Below, one piece after another: positions 54,968 to 64,000 of a DNA stretch of 64,000 nt. A model generated the notes under the pieces. The model was given only the letters and a program-made list of their open reading frames with translations. It did no database searches and was not told the origin of the DNA. Each line of letters starts with the position of its first letter. Position 1 is the stretch's first letter. Source of the stretch: Methylobacter sp. (GTDB lineage: Bacteria > Pseudomonadota > Gammaproteobacteria > Methylococcales > Methylomonadaceae); assembly GCA_030684815.1 (NCBI GenBank), contig JAUXXQ010000140.1, forward strand, positions 57,817 through 121,816, given 5' to 3'. Made by a program: the position numbers and the translations under genes.

Positions 54968-55414
54968 ATGATGAAACCCGCCAGAAAACAGCGTTTGATA
55001 TTGATTGGCCTGATGGTGATCGGTGCCGGTTTGGCGACGGCCTTTGCGCTAAAATCGTTTAATGAAAATTTGATGTATTTTTTTTCCACCACTGATGTGG
55101 TGGCAGGTAAAGCGCCTAATGACACCTTGTTCCGTCTGGGCGGCATGGTGGTTAAAGGTACGGTGGAACGCCCCGATGACGGGCTGATGGTGCGTTTTAA
55201 ACTGACCGATTACAGTAAAGAGGTCACCGTTGAATATACCGGTATCCTGCCGGATTTGTTCCGTGAAGGGCAGGGCATCGTGGCTCACGGCAAGTTAAAT
55301 GCGCAGGGTGTGTTTATCGCCGAAGAAGTATTGGCTAAACATGATGAGAATTACATGCCGCCGGAAGTGAAGGATAGTTTGAAAGGGCAGGCCGCGCCGG
55401 TTGCAGGCCAATAG
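54968..55414 (+). CDS. ccmE: Haem chaperone CcmE
   Basis: GGMVVKGTVERPDDGLMVRFKLTD; VAHGKLNAQGVFIAEEVLAKHDENYMPPEV. Confidence 0.96.
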   Translation: MMKPARKQRLILIGLMVIGAGLATAFALKSFNENLMYFFSTTDVVAGKAPNDTLFRLGGMVVKGTVERPDDGLMVRFKLTDYSKEVTVEYTGILPDLFREGQGIVAHGKLNAQGVFIAEEVLAKHDENYMPPEVKDSLKGQAAPVAGQ

Positions 55415-55470
55415 TGTTAGCTGTCAGTGAAGCAAACTATTCGGTTTTTTTTCTTGCAAGAAGTCATCCT

Positions 55471-55683
55471 ATGAAACTGAAAGTCATCGTACATGAAGCA
55501 GAAGAGGGCGGTTATTGGGCTGAAGTTCCGGCTATTTTAGGTTGCGCTACCCAAGGTGACAGCTTTGATGAGTTGATGGCGAATTTGCATGAAGCCGTAG
55601 AGGCCTGCCAGGATACGATTGGAATTAAGTGTCGAAGTAGACCTTCCAGGTTTTTAAAACCTGGAAGGTCTGTCCCGCGTTAA
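55471..55683 (+). CDS. Orphan HicB-like protein with repeat-encoded C-terminus
   Basis: MKLKVIVHEAEEGGYWAEVPAILGCATQGDSFDELMANLHEAVEACQDTIG; C-terminal RPSRFLKPGRSVPR comes from the palindromic repeat. Confidence 0.7.
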   Translation: MKLKVIVHEAEEGGYWAEVPAILGCATQGDSFDELMANLHEAVEACQDTIGIKCRSRPSRFLKPGRSVPR

Positions 55684-55693
55684 GTTGATAGCC
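55631..55693. repeat. Dispersed palindromic repeat, copy 2
   Basis: agaccttccaggtttt-t-aaaacctggaaggtct with flanks matching copy 1 at 11188-11250. Confidence 0.85.
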
Positions 55694-55792
55694 GGAATTA
55701 ATACAAAAAACTACCGTTTTGACCGTGAAAAAGCTAATGAACGATAACTTTTTCATCGTTAATCCATTTAAAACCATAAAACATCAAAAATA

Positions 55793-57745
55793 ATGATCGC
55801 AGAACTCGGACATTTTTCACTCATACTCGCCTTGTGCATGGCCATTATTTTAGGCCTGTTGCCCATTATCGGTGCTTCCCGCTCCATTTCCGGCTGGATT
55901 AACGTGGCAAGACCTGCGGCATTCGGGCAGTTGTTATTTATGCTCATTTCCTACGGCTGTCTGACTTACGGCTTTTTGACCCATGATTTTTCAGTCAAAT
56001 ACATTGCCTCCAATTCCAATACCGCCTTGCCGGTGTTGTATCTGGTGTCCGGGGTTTGGGGCGCGCATGAAGGCTCATTACTGCTTTGGGCGTTGGTATT
56101 ATCCTGCTGGACAGGCTTGGTGGCGCAATTTAGCCGTAATATACCCGATGCCACCGTCTCGCGTGTTTTAGGTGTAATGGGTTTGGTTTCTATTGGCTTT
56201 TTGCTGTTTTTATTGCTGACCTCCAACCCCTTTGAACGCCTGTTTCCTGCGCCAATGGAAGGCCGCGACTTAAACCCTTTGCTGCAAGATCCCGGCTTGG
56301 CGATACATCCGCCGATGCTGTATATGGGTTATGTCGGTTTTTCGGTGGCCTTTGCTTTTGCCATTGCCGCGCTGCTTGAAGGCCGTTTGGATGCCGCCTG
56401 GGCGCGTTGGTCGCGGCCTTGGACCAACATCGCCTGGATGTTTTTAACTATCGGCATTGCCTTGGGCAGTTGGTGGGCTTATTACGAATTGGGCTGGGGT
56501 GGCTGGTGGTTTTGGGATCCGGTCGAAAATGCTTCCTTCATGCCGTGGCTGGTCGGTACCGCGCTGATTCATTCGTTGGCCGCCACCGAAAAACGCGGCG
56601 TGTTCAAAACCTGGACGGTATTGCTGGCGATTTTCGCCTTTTCGTTAAGCCTGCTCGGTACCTTTTTGGTGCGTTCCGGTGTATTGACCTCGGTACACGC
56701 GTTTGCCAGCGATCCGGCACGCGGCCTGTTCATTTTGCTCTTTTTGGCGGTCGTAGTCGGCGGCTCGCTGTTGCTGTACGCAATCCGGGCGCCTTACGTT
56801 AAAAGTAGCGCGGCCTTCGAGCTGGTGTCTAAAGAGTCGGCCATATTGTTGAACAATGTGTTATTGGTAGTGACCGCGTCCAGCATCTTGCTCGGCACCT
56901 TGTATCCGTTGGTGATTGACGCGCTGGGTTTGGGCAAGATTTCGGTCGGCCCGCCGTACTTTAACGCGGTGTTCATTCCGCTGATGGCGCCATTGGCGAT
57001 TGCCGTAGGATTGGGCATGTTGCTGCGCTGGAAACGGGACAATATCAACGTGATTGCCTTGCGTTTGCGCTGGATTATTTTAGCCTGCGTCGCCGGTGGT
57101 TTGCTGCTGCCTTTGTTGATGCCGTTTTATTCATGGGCTGCGGCTTTGGGTTTAACCTTGGCATTGTGGACGGTGGCTATCACCGCGCTGTCTTTTGTCG
57201 ACCGCATGGGCGTGCAGGGCTTTTCCTGGCAACGCCTGCAAACGGTTCCGGCCGGTTTTTACGGCATGACCGTGGCGCATTTGGGCATTGCAGTTTTCGT
57301 TATCGGCATCACCTTGACCTCAGTGTACAGCGTCGAAAAAGATGTGCGCATGGCGCCTAATGACACGCTCGATATGTCCGGCTATATTTTTGAATTCCAC
57401 GGTGTTAAAGAAACCCAAGGGCCTAACTATGTCGCCGAACAGGCGTTTGTGACTGTCAGTTATGAGGGCAAACAAGTCGCCCAACTGGAGCCGCAAAAGC
57501 GTGTTTACCAGGTGCAAAAAATGCCGATGACCGAGGCTGCGATTGATGCCGGATTATTCAGGGATTTGTTTGTCGCGATAGGCGAGCCGCTGGGCGATAA
57601 AGGTGCGTGGAGCCTTCGGATTTATTACAAATCATTCATCCGCTGGATTTGGCTGGGCGCATTGTTCATGGCGGCGGGCGGATTAATCGCGGCTTGCGAC
57701 CGGCGCTATAAAATAACTGCTGTGAAGGTATCGGTTGATGCTTAA
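55793..57745 (+). CDS. ccmF: Cytochrome c haem lyase subunit CcmF
   Basis: VWGAHEGSLLLWALVL; ELGWGGWWFWDPVENASFMPWL. Confidence 0.97.
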   Translation: MIAELGHFSLILALCMAIILGLLPIIGASRSISGWINVARPAAFGQLLFMLISYGCLTYGFLTHDFSVKYIASNSNTALPVLYLVSGVWGAHEGSLLLWALVLSCWTGLVAQFSRNIPDATVSRVLGVMGLVSIGFLLFLLLTSNPFERLFPAPMEGRDLNPLLQDPGLAIHPPMLYMGYVGFSVAFAFAIAALLEGRLDAAWARWSRPWTNIAWMFLTIGIALGSWWAYYELGWGGWWFWDPVENASFMPWLVGTALIHSLAATEKRGVFKTWTVLLAIFAFSLSLLGTFLVRSGVLTSVHAFASDPARGLFILLFLAVVVGGSLLLYAIRAPYVKSSAAFELVSKESAILLNNVLLVVTASSILLGTLYPLVIDALGLGKISVGPPYFNAVFIPLMAPLAIAVGLGMLLRWKRDNINVIALRLRWIILACVAGGLLLPLLMPFYSWAAALGLTLALWTVAITALSFVDRMGVQGFSWQRLQTVPAGFYGMTVAHLGIAVFVIGITLTSVYSVEKDVRMAPNDTLDMSGYIFEFHGVKETQGPNYVAEQAFVTVSYEGKQVAQLEPQKRVYQVQKMPMTEAAIDAGLFRDLFVAIGEPLGDKGAWSLRIYYKSFIRWIWLGALFMAAGGLIAACDRRYKITAVKVSVDA

Positions 57746-58268
57746 ATTTATCCTCCCCTTACTATTATTCATCGTTCTCGCGGTATTTCTGGCGTTGGGT
57801 TTAAACCTGCATCCTAGCGAGATTCCCTCGCCGCTCATCGACAAACCCGCGCCAGTATTTTCTGCGCCTAAGTTACTTGCACCTGCGGAAAAATTATCCC
57901 CCGCTGATTTAAAAGGCAAAGTCTGGCTGTTTAACGTGTGGGCGTCGTGGTGCGCTTCGTGCCGTTCCGAACACCCGATATTGAACCAATTAGCCCAACA
58001 AAAAGCAGTCATTATCATTGGTTTAAATTATAAGGATGAGCCGGAGGCGGCTAAAGGCTGGCTGGCGCAATTGGGCAATCCTTACGATGTCAGTATCATG
58101 GATCAGGATGGCCGCATCGGCATCGACTGGGGCGTTTACGGCGTGCCGGAAACTTTTGTCGTCGATAAAAACGGCATAGTCCGCTACAAGCATACCGGGC
58201 CGGTTACCGCAGAAGACGTGACACAATTATTTTTACCGTTAATTGCCAAATTGCAGGCTGAAAATTGA
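57738..58268 (+). CDS. ccmG: CcmG/DsbE thiol:disulfide interchange protein
   Basis: LFNVWASWCASCRSEHPIL; GVYGVPETFVVDKNGIVRYKHTG. Confidence 0.95.
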   Translation: MLKFILPLLLFIVLAVFLALGLNLHPSEIPSPLIDKPAPVFSAPKLLAPAEKLSPADLKGKVWLFNVWASWCASCRSEHPILNQLAQQKAVIIIGLNYKDEPEAAKGWLAQLGNPYDVSIMDQDGRIGIDWGVYGVPETFVVDKNGIVRYKHTGPVTAEDVTQLFLPLIAKLQAEN

Positions 58269-58270
58269 TC

Positions 58271-58299
58271 TTGTTGCTTTGAATTTTTGTTTATACAAT
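58271..58299 (+). promoter_or_regulatory. Candidate promoter of brnTA
   Basis: TTGTTG-17 nt-TACAAT ending 7 nt before the brnT GTG. Confidence 0.4.
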
Positions 58300-58306
58300 A
58301 TTTTTT

Positions 58307-58591
58307 GTGGAAATCGATTTCGATCCTAAAAAACACGCCGCTAATCTGAATGATTCAACCAGGCAGTTGGGCTTTGGTCGAGCGCATGATTTCGACTGGT
58401 CTTCTGCCCGCATCGTGGAAGATGTACGTTATATTTACCCGGAGCGGCGTTTTGTAGCAGTAGGTTATCTGGATGGGCGCTTGCATGTTTTGTGTTTTAC
58501 GCCTATTACTGGCGGCATTCGGGTAATCAGTTTCCGTAAGGCTAATAAAAGAGAGGCAAAAAAATATGGTAAAACCATTACCCTTGACTAA
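58307..58591 (+). CDS. brnT: BrnT-family toxin
   Basis: EIDFDPKKHAANLNDSTRQLGFGRAHDFDWSSARIVEDVR...ERRFVAVGYLDGRLHVLCFTP...IRVISFRKANKREAKKY. Confidence 0.88.
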   Translation: MEIDFDPKKHAANLNDSTRQLGFGRAHDFDWSSARIVEDVRYIYPERRFVAVGYLDGRLHVLCFTPITGGIRVISFRKANKREAKKYGKTITLD

Positions 58592-58865
58592 TGCAGATGG
58601 CGAAGTTCGCGAACTGACCGCCGAAGATTTTAAGCACTTTAGGCCAGCTGCCGAAGTGTTGCCGGAACTGTTTGGCGATGGATTGGCAACTGAGATGTTA
58701 TCCCCTAAAAAACCCGGCAGACCACGCACAGATACACCCAAAATATTTACCGGCATCCGGCTGGATGCCGAAGTGCTTGAAGCTTTTCGAGCTACAGGGC
58801 GTGGTTGGCAAACGCGCATCAATGATGCGTTAAAAGAATGGCTGAAAGAGCATTCGGCCGGATAA
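58566..58865 (+). CDS. brnA: BrnA-family antitoxin
   Basis: GIRLDAEVLEAFRATGRGWQTRINDALKEWLKEH; overlaps brnT 3' end. Confidence 0.88.
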   Translation: MVKPLPLTNADGEVRELTAEDFKHFRPAAEVLPELFGDGLATEMLSPKKPGRPRTDTPKIFTGIRLDAEVLEAFRATGRGWQTRINDALKEWLKEHSAG

Positions 58866-58892
58866 GAATGACATTTTAACTACGAGCGCTTA

Positions 58893-59351
58893 ATGAAGTA
58901 TTTATCAATTTTTCTCCTACTCCTATTCTCCAACATAACCGCCGCTGGTGTTGAATACCGGCAGTTTGCCAATCCCGAACAACAGGCCGATTACGAAACG
59001 CTGACCTCGGAACTGCGCTGTTTGGTCTGCCAAAACCAGACCATTGCCGATTCCAATGCCGAACTGGCGGCGGATTTGCGCCGGCAAGTCTACGAGATGT
59101 TGCAACAAGGCAAATCAAAACAGGACATTGCCACATTTATGACTGACCGCTACGGCGATTTCGTCTTATACAAACCGCCGTTCAAGCTTAAAACCGGTTT
59201 GCTGTGGCTAGGGCCGGTGCTGTTTTTAGTCATCGGTTTGATCGCGCTATTTTTATTCGCCCGGCGCAAAAAAAATGCCGAGGCGGTGACCATCAGCGCT
59301 GAAAAACAGCAAAAAATTCGTCGTTTATTGGAAAAAGGTGACCCGTCTTGA
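58893..59351 (+). CDS. ccmH: Cytochrome c maturation protein CcmH
   Basis: LRCLVCQNQTIADSNAELAADLR; VLYKPPFK. Confidence 0.96.
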   Translation: MKYLSIFLLLLFSNITAAGVEYRQFANPEQQADYETLTSELRCLVCQNQTIADSNAELAADLRRQVYEMLQQGKSKQDIATFMTDRYGDFVLYKPPFKLKTGLLWLGPVLFLVIGLIALFLFARRKKNAEAVTISAEKQQKIRRLLEKGDPS

Positions 59352-60625
59352 ACATGCTATTTTTGCTGATTGCCAGCGTCTTGGTGTTAAGCGCTTTTGT
59401 GATTGTATTGCCGCCCTTGTGGCGTAAACAGCCGCTTGCCGCTGCGGATTTAGACCAGCGCAATGTGGCCATTGCCCGGCAGCGGCTGGCTGAATTGAAA
59501 GAACAACTGCAAGCCGGTGCGTTAAGCCAGGCGCTTTATGACGAGCAACTGGCTGAGCTGGAACTGGCCTTGAGCGACGATCTTGATATTGTCAGCCAAG
59601 TCACAGCGCCGTCTTCATCATCGGGGCAATGGATGGCGCCAGTGTTGATTTTTGCCATTCCTTTGCTGGCCGGGTCATTATATTGGAGCTTAGGCAACTA
59701 TCCGTCGTTGGCTTATAACAACCAAACCGCAGCGATAAATCAGCGGACACCGGAACTGGAACAAATGAAAGCGATGGTGGCAGGCCTTGCCGAGCGCTTA
59801 AAAAAGCAGCCGGACGATGCCATGGGCTGGACGATGTTAGGCCGCTCCTATAAATATTTGGAGCAACATGCGCAGGCCGCCGATGCGTTCGGGCACGCTT
59901 ACAAGCTGACAGGCGACCAGCCCGAAATCATGCTGCTTTACGCCGACGCGCTGGCTTTTGCCAATGATGAACAAATGGCCGGAAAGCCCGAACAGCTGGT
60001 GTTTAAAGCCTTGGCGCTAGAGCCTGACAACATGACCGGTTTGTGGCTGGGCGGTATGGCGAAAGCGCAAACCGGCGAGTTTGTTGCCGCGATGGCCTTA
60101 TGGAAAAAGCTTGAAGCCTTATTGCCGCCGGGTTCCGAGTCGCAGCAGGAAATACAAGTCTTGCTGGCTAAATTGGCGGCGCAAATACCCGAAGGCACGG
60201 TGATGCCGGAAGCCGAACTTGCCAGCGCGGTGAGTATTGAAATACAAGTGAGCTTGACGCCGGAATTGCAAAAACTAGCCAATCCTGATGACACGGTTTT
60301 TGTGTATGCCCAAGCCTTATCCGGCGCCAAAATGCCGCTGGCGATTGTGCGGAAACAGGTGTCTGAATTGCCGCTAACGGTCAGTTTGACTGATGCAATG
60401 GCGATGATGCCAACGACCGCCATGGAGGGTGGAAGTGCCGCAATCGGTAGGGAACCGATGCGGCCGATGAAATTATCCAATTTCGGGCAGGTTAAATTGC
60501 TGGCGCGCATTTCCAAATCCGGCGATGCGATGCAGCACCCCGGCGACTTAATCGGCGTGATCGAACAAGTTGCCTTAACGGACAAAAGCCTCCATAAAAT
60601 AGTCATCAACAGCCAAATAAAATGA
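59348..60625 (+). CDS. ccmI: Cytochrome c maturation protein CcmI
   Basis: ATGA overlap with ccmH; TPR region GWTMLGRSYKYLEQHAQAADAFGHAYKL. Confidence 0.92.
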   Translation: MNMLFLLIASVLVLSAFVIVLPPLWRKQPLAAADLDQRNVAIARQRLAELKEQLQAGALSQALYDEQLAELELALSDDLDIVSQVTAPSSSSGQWMAPVLIFAIPLLAGSLYWSLGNYPSLAYNNQTAAINQRTPELEQMKAMVAGLAERLKKQPDDAMGWTMLGRSYKYLEQHAQAADAFGHAYKLTGDQPEIMLLYADALAFANDEQMAGKPEQLVFKALALEPDNMTGLWLGGMAKAQTGEFVAAMALWKKLEALLPPGSESQQEIQVLLAKLAAQIPEGTVMPEAELASAVSIEIQVSLTPELQKLANPDDTVFVYAQALSGAKMPLAIVRKQVSELPLTVSLTDAMAMMPTTAMEGGSAAIGREPMRPMKLSNFGQVKLLARISKSGDAMQHPGDLIGVIEQVALTDKSLHKIVINSQIK

Positions 60626-62004
60626 TGGACCAATCTATAAAGTTCGATTTAGGCCTTATCAACCGTTACGACAAAGCCGGGCCGCGTTACACCTCGTACC
60701 CGACCGCGTTGGAATTGCACGAAGGCTTTGGCGACCACGAATATCGCCAGCATATCGCAAAGTCCAATGCCGCAGGCGGGCCGCTGTCGCTGTATTTCCA
60801 CATCCCGTTTTGCGACACCGTGTGTTTTTATTGCGCCTGCAACAAAATCGTCACAAAAAACCGCAAACATGCCGAACCGTATTTGGCGAATTTGTGCAAA
60901 GAAATCACCCTGCAAGGCGACTTGTTCGATGCCAACCGCGTGGTCAACCAATTGCACTGGGGCGGCGGCACGCCGACTTTTTTAAATTATCAGCAGATGA
61001 AAGCCCTGATGGACGTTACTCGTCAGCATTTTCATCTAAGGGACGACGACAAAGGCGAATATTCGATCGAAGTCGACCCACGCGAAACCAACGGCGAAAC
61101 GATGAAACAGCTGCGCGAACTGGGCTTTAACCGGGTCAGTTTAGGCTTGCAGGATTTCGACCCTGCCGTGCAAAAAGCGGTCAACCGCTTGCAAACTGAG
61201 GAGCAAACCTTCGCTGTTTTAGCCGCCGCCCGTGCCGAAGGTTTCCGTTCCACCAATATCGATTTGATTTACGGCCTGCCGCTGCAAACAGTAGAATCTT
61301 TTGCGCTTACCCTGGACAAAATATTGGCGGTAGAACCGGACAGGTTTTCGATCTTCAACTACGCGCACATGCCGAACCGTTTTAAAACCCAGCGCCAGAT
61401 CAACGATGCCGACATGCCCACGCCCGAAGTCAAACTGGCGATTTTGCAGAGGGTGGGACAGCGCCTGACCGACGCCGGTTATGTTTACATCGGCATGGAT
61501 CATTTCGCCAAACCCGATGACGAACTCGCCATCGCGCAACGGGAAGGGCATTTGTACCGCAATTTCCAGGGCTATTCCACGCACTCGGATTGCGATTTGG
61601 TGGGCTTAGGGATTACCTCAATCGGCCGGGTAGGCGATGCTTATATCCAGAATGTCAAAGAATTGGACGAATACGAGCAGTTGATCAGCCAGAATAAATT
61701 GCCGGTTTTTAAAGGCGTCGAACTGAATGACGACGACAAACTGCGCCGCGCCGTGATTACTCAGTTGATTTGCCATTTTGAGCTGAATTTTGCCGCCATC
61801 GAACAGCAATTCGGCATTGATTTTGCCGACTATTTTGCGGCTGAACTTAACAACCTGGCGCCGATGCAGACCGACGGCTTGCTGGTTTTATCAACAGAAG
61901 GCATCAGCGTATTATCCGCAGGCCGTCTGTTAATCCGTAACATTTGCATGGTGTTCGATAAATACCTGGCGCAAAAACAACAACAATTTTCAAAAGTAAT
62001 ATGA
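60622..62004 (+). CDS. hemN: Oxygen-independent coproporphyrinogen III oxidase
   Basis: YFHIPFCDTVCFYCACNKI; LHWGGGTPTFL. Confidence 0.96.
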   Translation: MMDQSIKFDLGLINRYDKAGPRYTSYPTALELHEGFGDHEYRQHIAKSNAAGGPLSLYFHIPFCDTVCFYCACNKIVTKNRKHAEPYLANLCKEITLQGDLFDANRVVNQLHWGGGTPTFLNYQQMKALMDVTRQHFHLRDDDKGEYSIEVDPRETNGETMKQLRELGFNRVSLGLQDFDPAVQKAVNRLQTEEQTFAVLAAARAEGFRSTNIDLIYGLPLQTVESFALTLDKILAVEPDRFSIFNYAHMPNRFKTQRQINDADMPTPEVKLAILQRVGQRLTDAGYVYIGMDHFAKPDDELAIAQREGHLYRNFQGYSTHSDCDLVGLGITSIGRVGDAYIQNVKELDEYEQLISQNKLPVFKGVELNDDDKLRRAVITQLICHFELNFAAIEQQFGIDFADYFAAELNNLAPMQTDGLLVLSTEGISVLSAGRLLIRNICMVFDKYLAQKQQQFSKVI

Positions 62005-62207
62005 ATGAAGAACGTATCATCGAACTGGAAATAAAAGCCGCGTATCAGGAAGATTTGCTGCAATCCTTAAATAAAATAGTCGCCGGGCAACAGCAGCAAA
62101 TAGACCGCCTGGAAGCCACTTGCCGGATGCTCAACGAGCGCATTAAAAGCTTGTCTGTCGAAGGCGTAGGCGGCGAAAGCAGCGAAGAAGTGCCCCCGCA
62201 TTATTAG
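62001..62207 (+). CDS. slyX: SlyX family protein
   Basis: IIELEIKAAYQEDLLQSLNKIVAGQQQQIDRLEATCRMLNERI; C-terminal PPHY. Confidence 0.9.
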   Translation: MNEERIIELEIKAAYQEDLLQSLNKIVAGQQQQIDRLEATCRMLNERIKSLSVEGVGGESSEEVPPHY

Positions 62208-62336
62208 CCGATAGAGCAAGTCAGGGCAGGCGGTTTTGCCTTTATGCCCTTTTTTGCATCATCGTTGCGCGCGGAGAAAAGCGTTACCTACACACTACCG
62301 GGTTTAAATTAAGAAATTAAGGGTTAGGGGGGGGGA

Positions 62337-63950
62337 ATGTACCAATATTGGGGCAAGGCTGGTTTGGTTGACGGGCAGGGCAACAGCTATCATCTGTTGC
62401 CGTATCATTGTCTGGATGTGGCGGCGGTAGGTTGTGTGCTGTTAGAGCAACATCCTTTTTTAATGGGCCGTTTTGAGCAATTGTTCGATTTACCAAAAGC
62501 AACGCTTGTTCCTTGGCTCAAGATGCTGCTTGCTTTGCATGATTGCGGAAAATTTGCCGAGAGTTTTCAGCAATTGAAGCCGGAATTGCGGCAAACATGG
62601 TGGGGAGAAATAACTAAAACCAATTACGATATCCGCCATGACAGCTTAGGTTTTATTTTATGGCATGACCAAACGGCTATCCGTCAGTTGTTGTCGGCTG
62701 ACATAATAGATAGTTCCCTGTATCGAAAAGTGCTGAAAACTTGGCTGCAAGCAGTCACAGGCCATCATGGTTTGCCGCCTAAAATCAGTAGTGTTTCGGC
62801 AAAAACTTATTTTAAGCCCTGCGATTTGGCGAATGCGGCCGAATTTTTTAACGCAATTCATGCGTTGTTTGCACCTGATATACCGGCGCTTGTTGAGCGC
62901 GCTATAGATGAAGATTGGCAGGACAAGCAATGCTCAGCCAGTTGGCTTTTAGCGGGTTTTACCGTTTTGTGCGATTGGTTAGGTTCAGATTCGGCAAAAT
63001 TTGAGCCTTGTTCGGATGAATCGTTATCACTTGATGATTATTGGCAGCAATATGCGCTCCCTTCGGCAACACGGGCGGTGCAAAATGCGGGGTTATTGCC
63101 TGCGCAATCGGCATCCAAACAAAGCTTACAGCATCTTTTTCCCTATCTTAAAAATCCTACGCCTTTGCAAGTGCAAGCTGAAAGTTTGCCGTTACCGCAA
63201 AAACCGCAACTGCTCATTTTAGAAGACGTGACCGGTGCCGGAAAAACCGAAGCGGCGATGATGTTTGCCCATCGTTTAATCAGCCAGAATCTGGCGCAAG
63301 GCGTGTTTATTGGCTTGCCGACTATGGCAACGGCTAATGCTATGTATGAACGGGTTGCCGAGTGTTATTTAAAAATTTATGCCGATAAAGAAAAGCCCTC
63401 TTTAATCCTTGCGCACGGCGCCAGGCATTTGTCCGAAAAATTCCAGCAATCCATTATGGAATACACGGCGAAAGATAAAGCCTATGGGCAAAAAGAAGCG
63501 ACCGCTTCCGTACAATGTTCACGCTGGTTAAGCGATCATCGCAAAAAAGCCTTATTGGCCGACGTAGGCATAGGCACGATAGATCAAGCCTTGTTGAGTA
63601 TTTTGCCGGCAAAACATCAATCATTGCGGCTTTTAGGACTGGCAAACAAGGTGCTGATTGTTGATGAGGTTCATGCTTACGATGCTTATATGAACCGTTT
63701 ATTGCAACGCTTGTTGGAGTTTCACGCATTTTTGGGTGGTAGTGCGATTTTATTATCTGCAACCTTGCCGTTTAAAATGCGTCAGGATTTTGTGAAGGCC
63801 TTTCAACGTGGCGCGGACTATACTGAATGCTGTTTGCAACAATCGGGTTATCCCTTATTAACCTCTGTACATGACAAAAAATCATCGAAATACAGAGAAG
63901 CCTTTCAAATCAATAAAATGAATAATACGTTGCAATGCGCACTCCAGTGA
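62337..63950 (+). pseudogene. cas3: Type I-E-like CRISPR-associated helicase/nuclease Cas3, 3'-truncated near the window edge
   Basis: HLLPYHCLDVAAVG, HD motif LLALHDCGKF, Walker A DVTGAGKTEAAM, DEVHAYDAYM, ILLSATLP; stop after 537 aa where RecA2/C-terminal domains are expected. Confidence 0.85.
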
Positions 63951-64000
63951 ATAGGTGACGTTAAGCAATACGTCGCGAATGACATCCAGCCCCACCCTGA

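Noticed and set aside
55414-55470. HicA toxin partner for the HicB-like gene
   Set aside because: Only 57 bp between ccmE and the HicB start and ~100 bp between the repeat and ccmF; no HicA-sized ORF on either strand
62208-62336. CRISPR array or cas leader upstream of cas3
   Set aside because: Only ~130 bp, no repeated 28-37 nt units with spacers
49255-63950. Prophage or integrative element carrying the accessory genes
   Set aside because: No integrase, att-flanking tRNA duplication or phage structural genes; core operons remain intact around each insertion

Overview
64 kb chromosomal window from a gammaproteobacterium. Gene content and repeat style look methanotroph-like, but I have not tested that. 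Most of the window is core metabolism: nitrite/sulfite reductase, NhaD, metA, argG, hemL, alanine dehydrogenase, recC, rpiA, the complete F1Fo ATP synthase operon (atpIBEFHAGDC), glmU-glmS, tRNA-Leu(CAG), rnr, rlmB, the complete cytochrome c maturation operon (ccmABCDEFGHI), hemN and slyX. Signalling genes are a hybrid histidine kinase overlapping an HDOD-REC-GGDEF gene, and an Fe-S-type winged-helix regulator divergent from a truncated haemoglobin/reductase/phosphorylase-like operon. The most unusual part is the co-directional run at ~47-64 kb, where core RNA-processing and haem/cytochrome genes are interleaved with accessory genes: an AIPR/PD-(D/E)XK-like gene between rnr and rlmB, an uncharacterised ferritin-like candidate diiron protein between ccmB and ccmC, an orphan HicB-like gene whose 3' end is supplied by a dispersed palindrome between ccmE and ccmF, a BrnT-BrnA module between ccmG and ccmH, and then a type I-E-like cas3 cut short before its second helicase domain at the window edge. 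Several small inverted-repeat (MITE/REP-like) elements occupy intergenic spaces. No CRISPR array, rRNA or complete IS element was seen.
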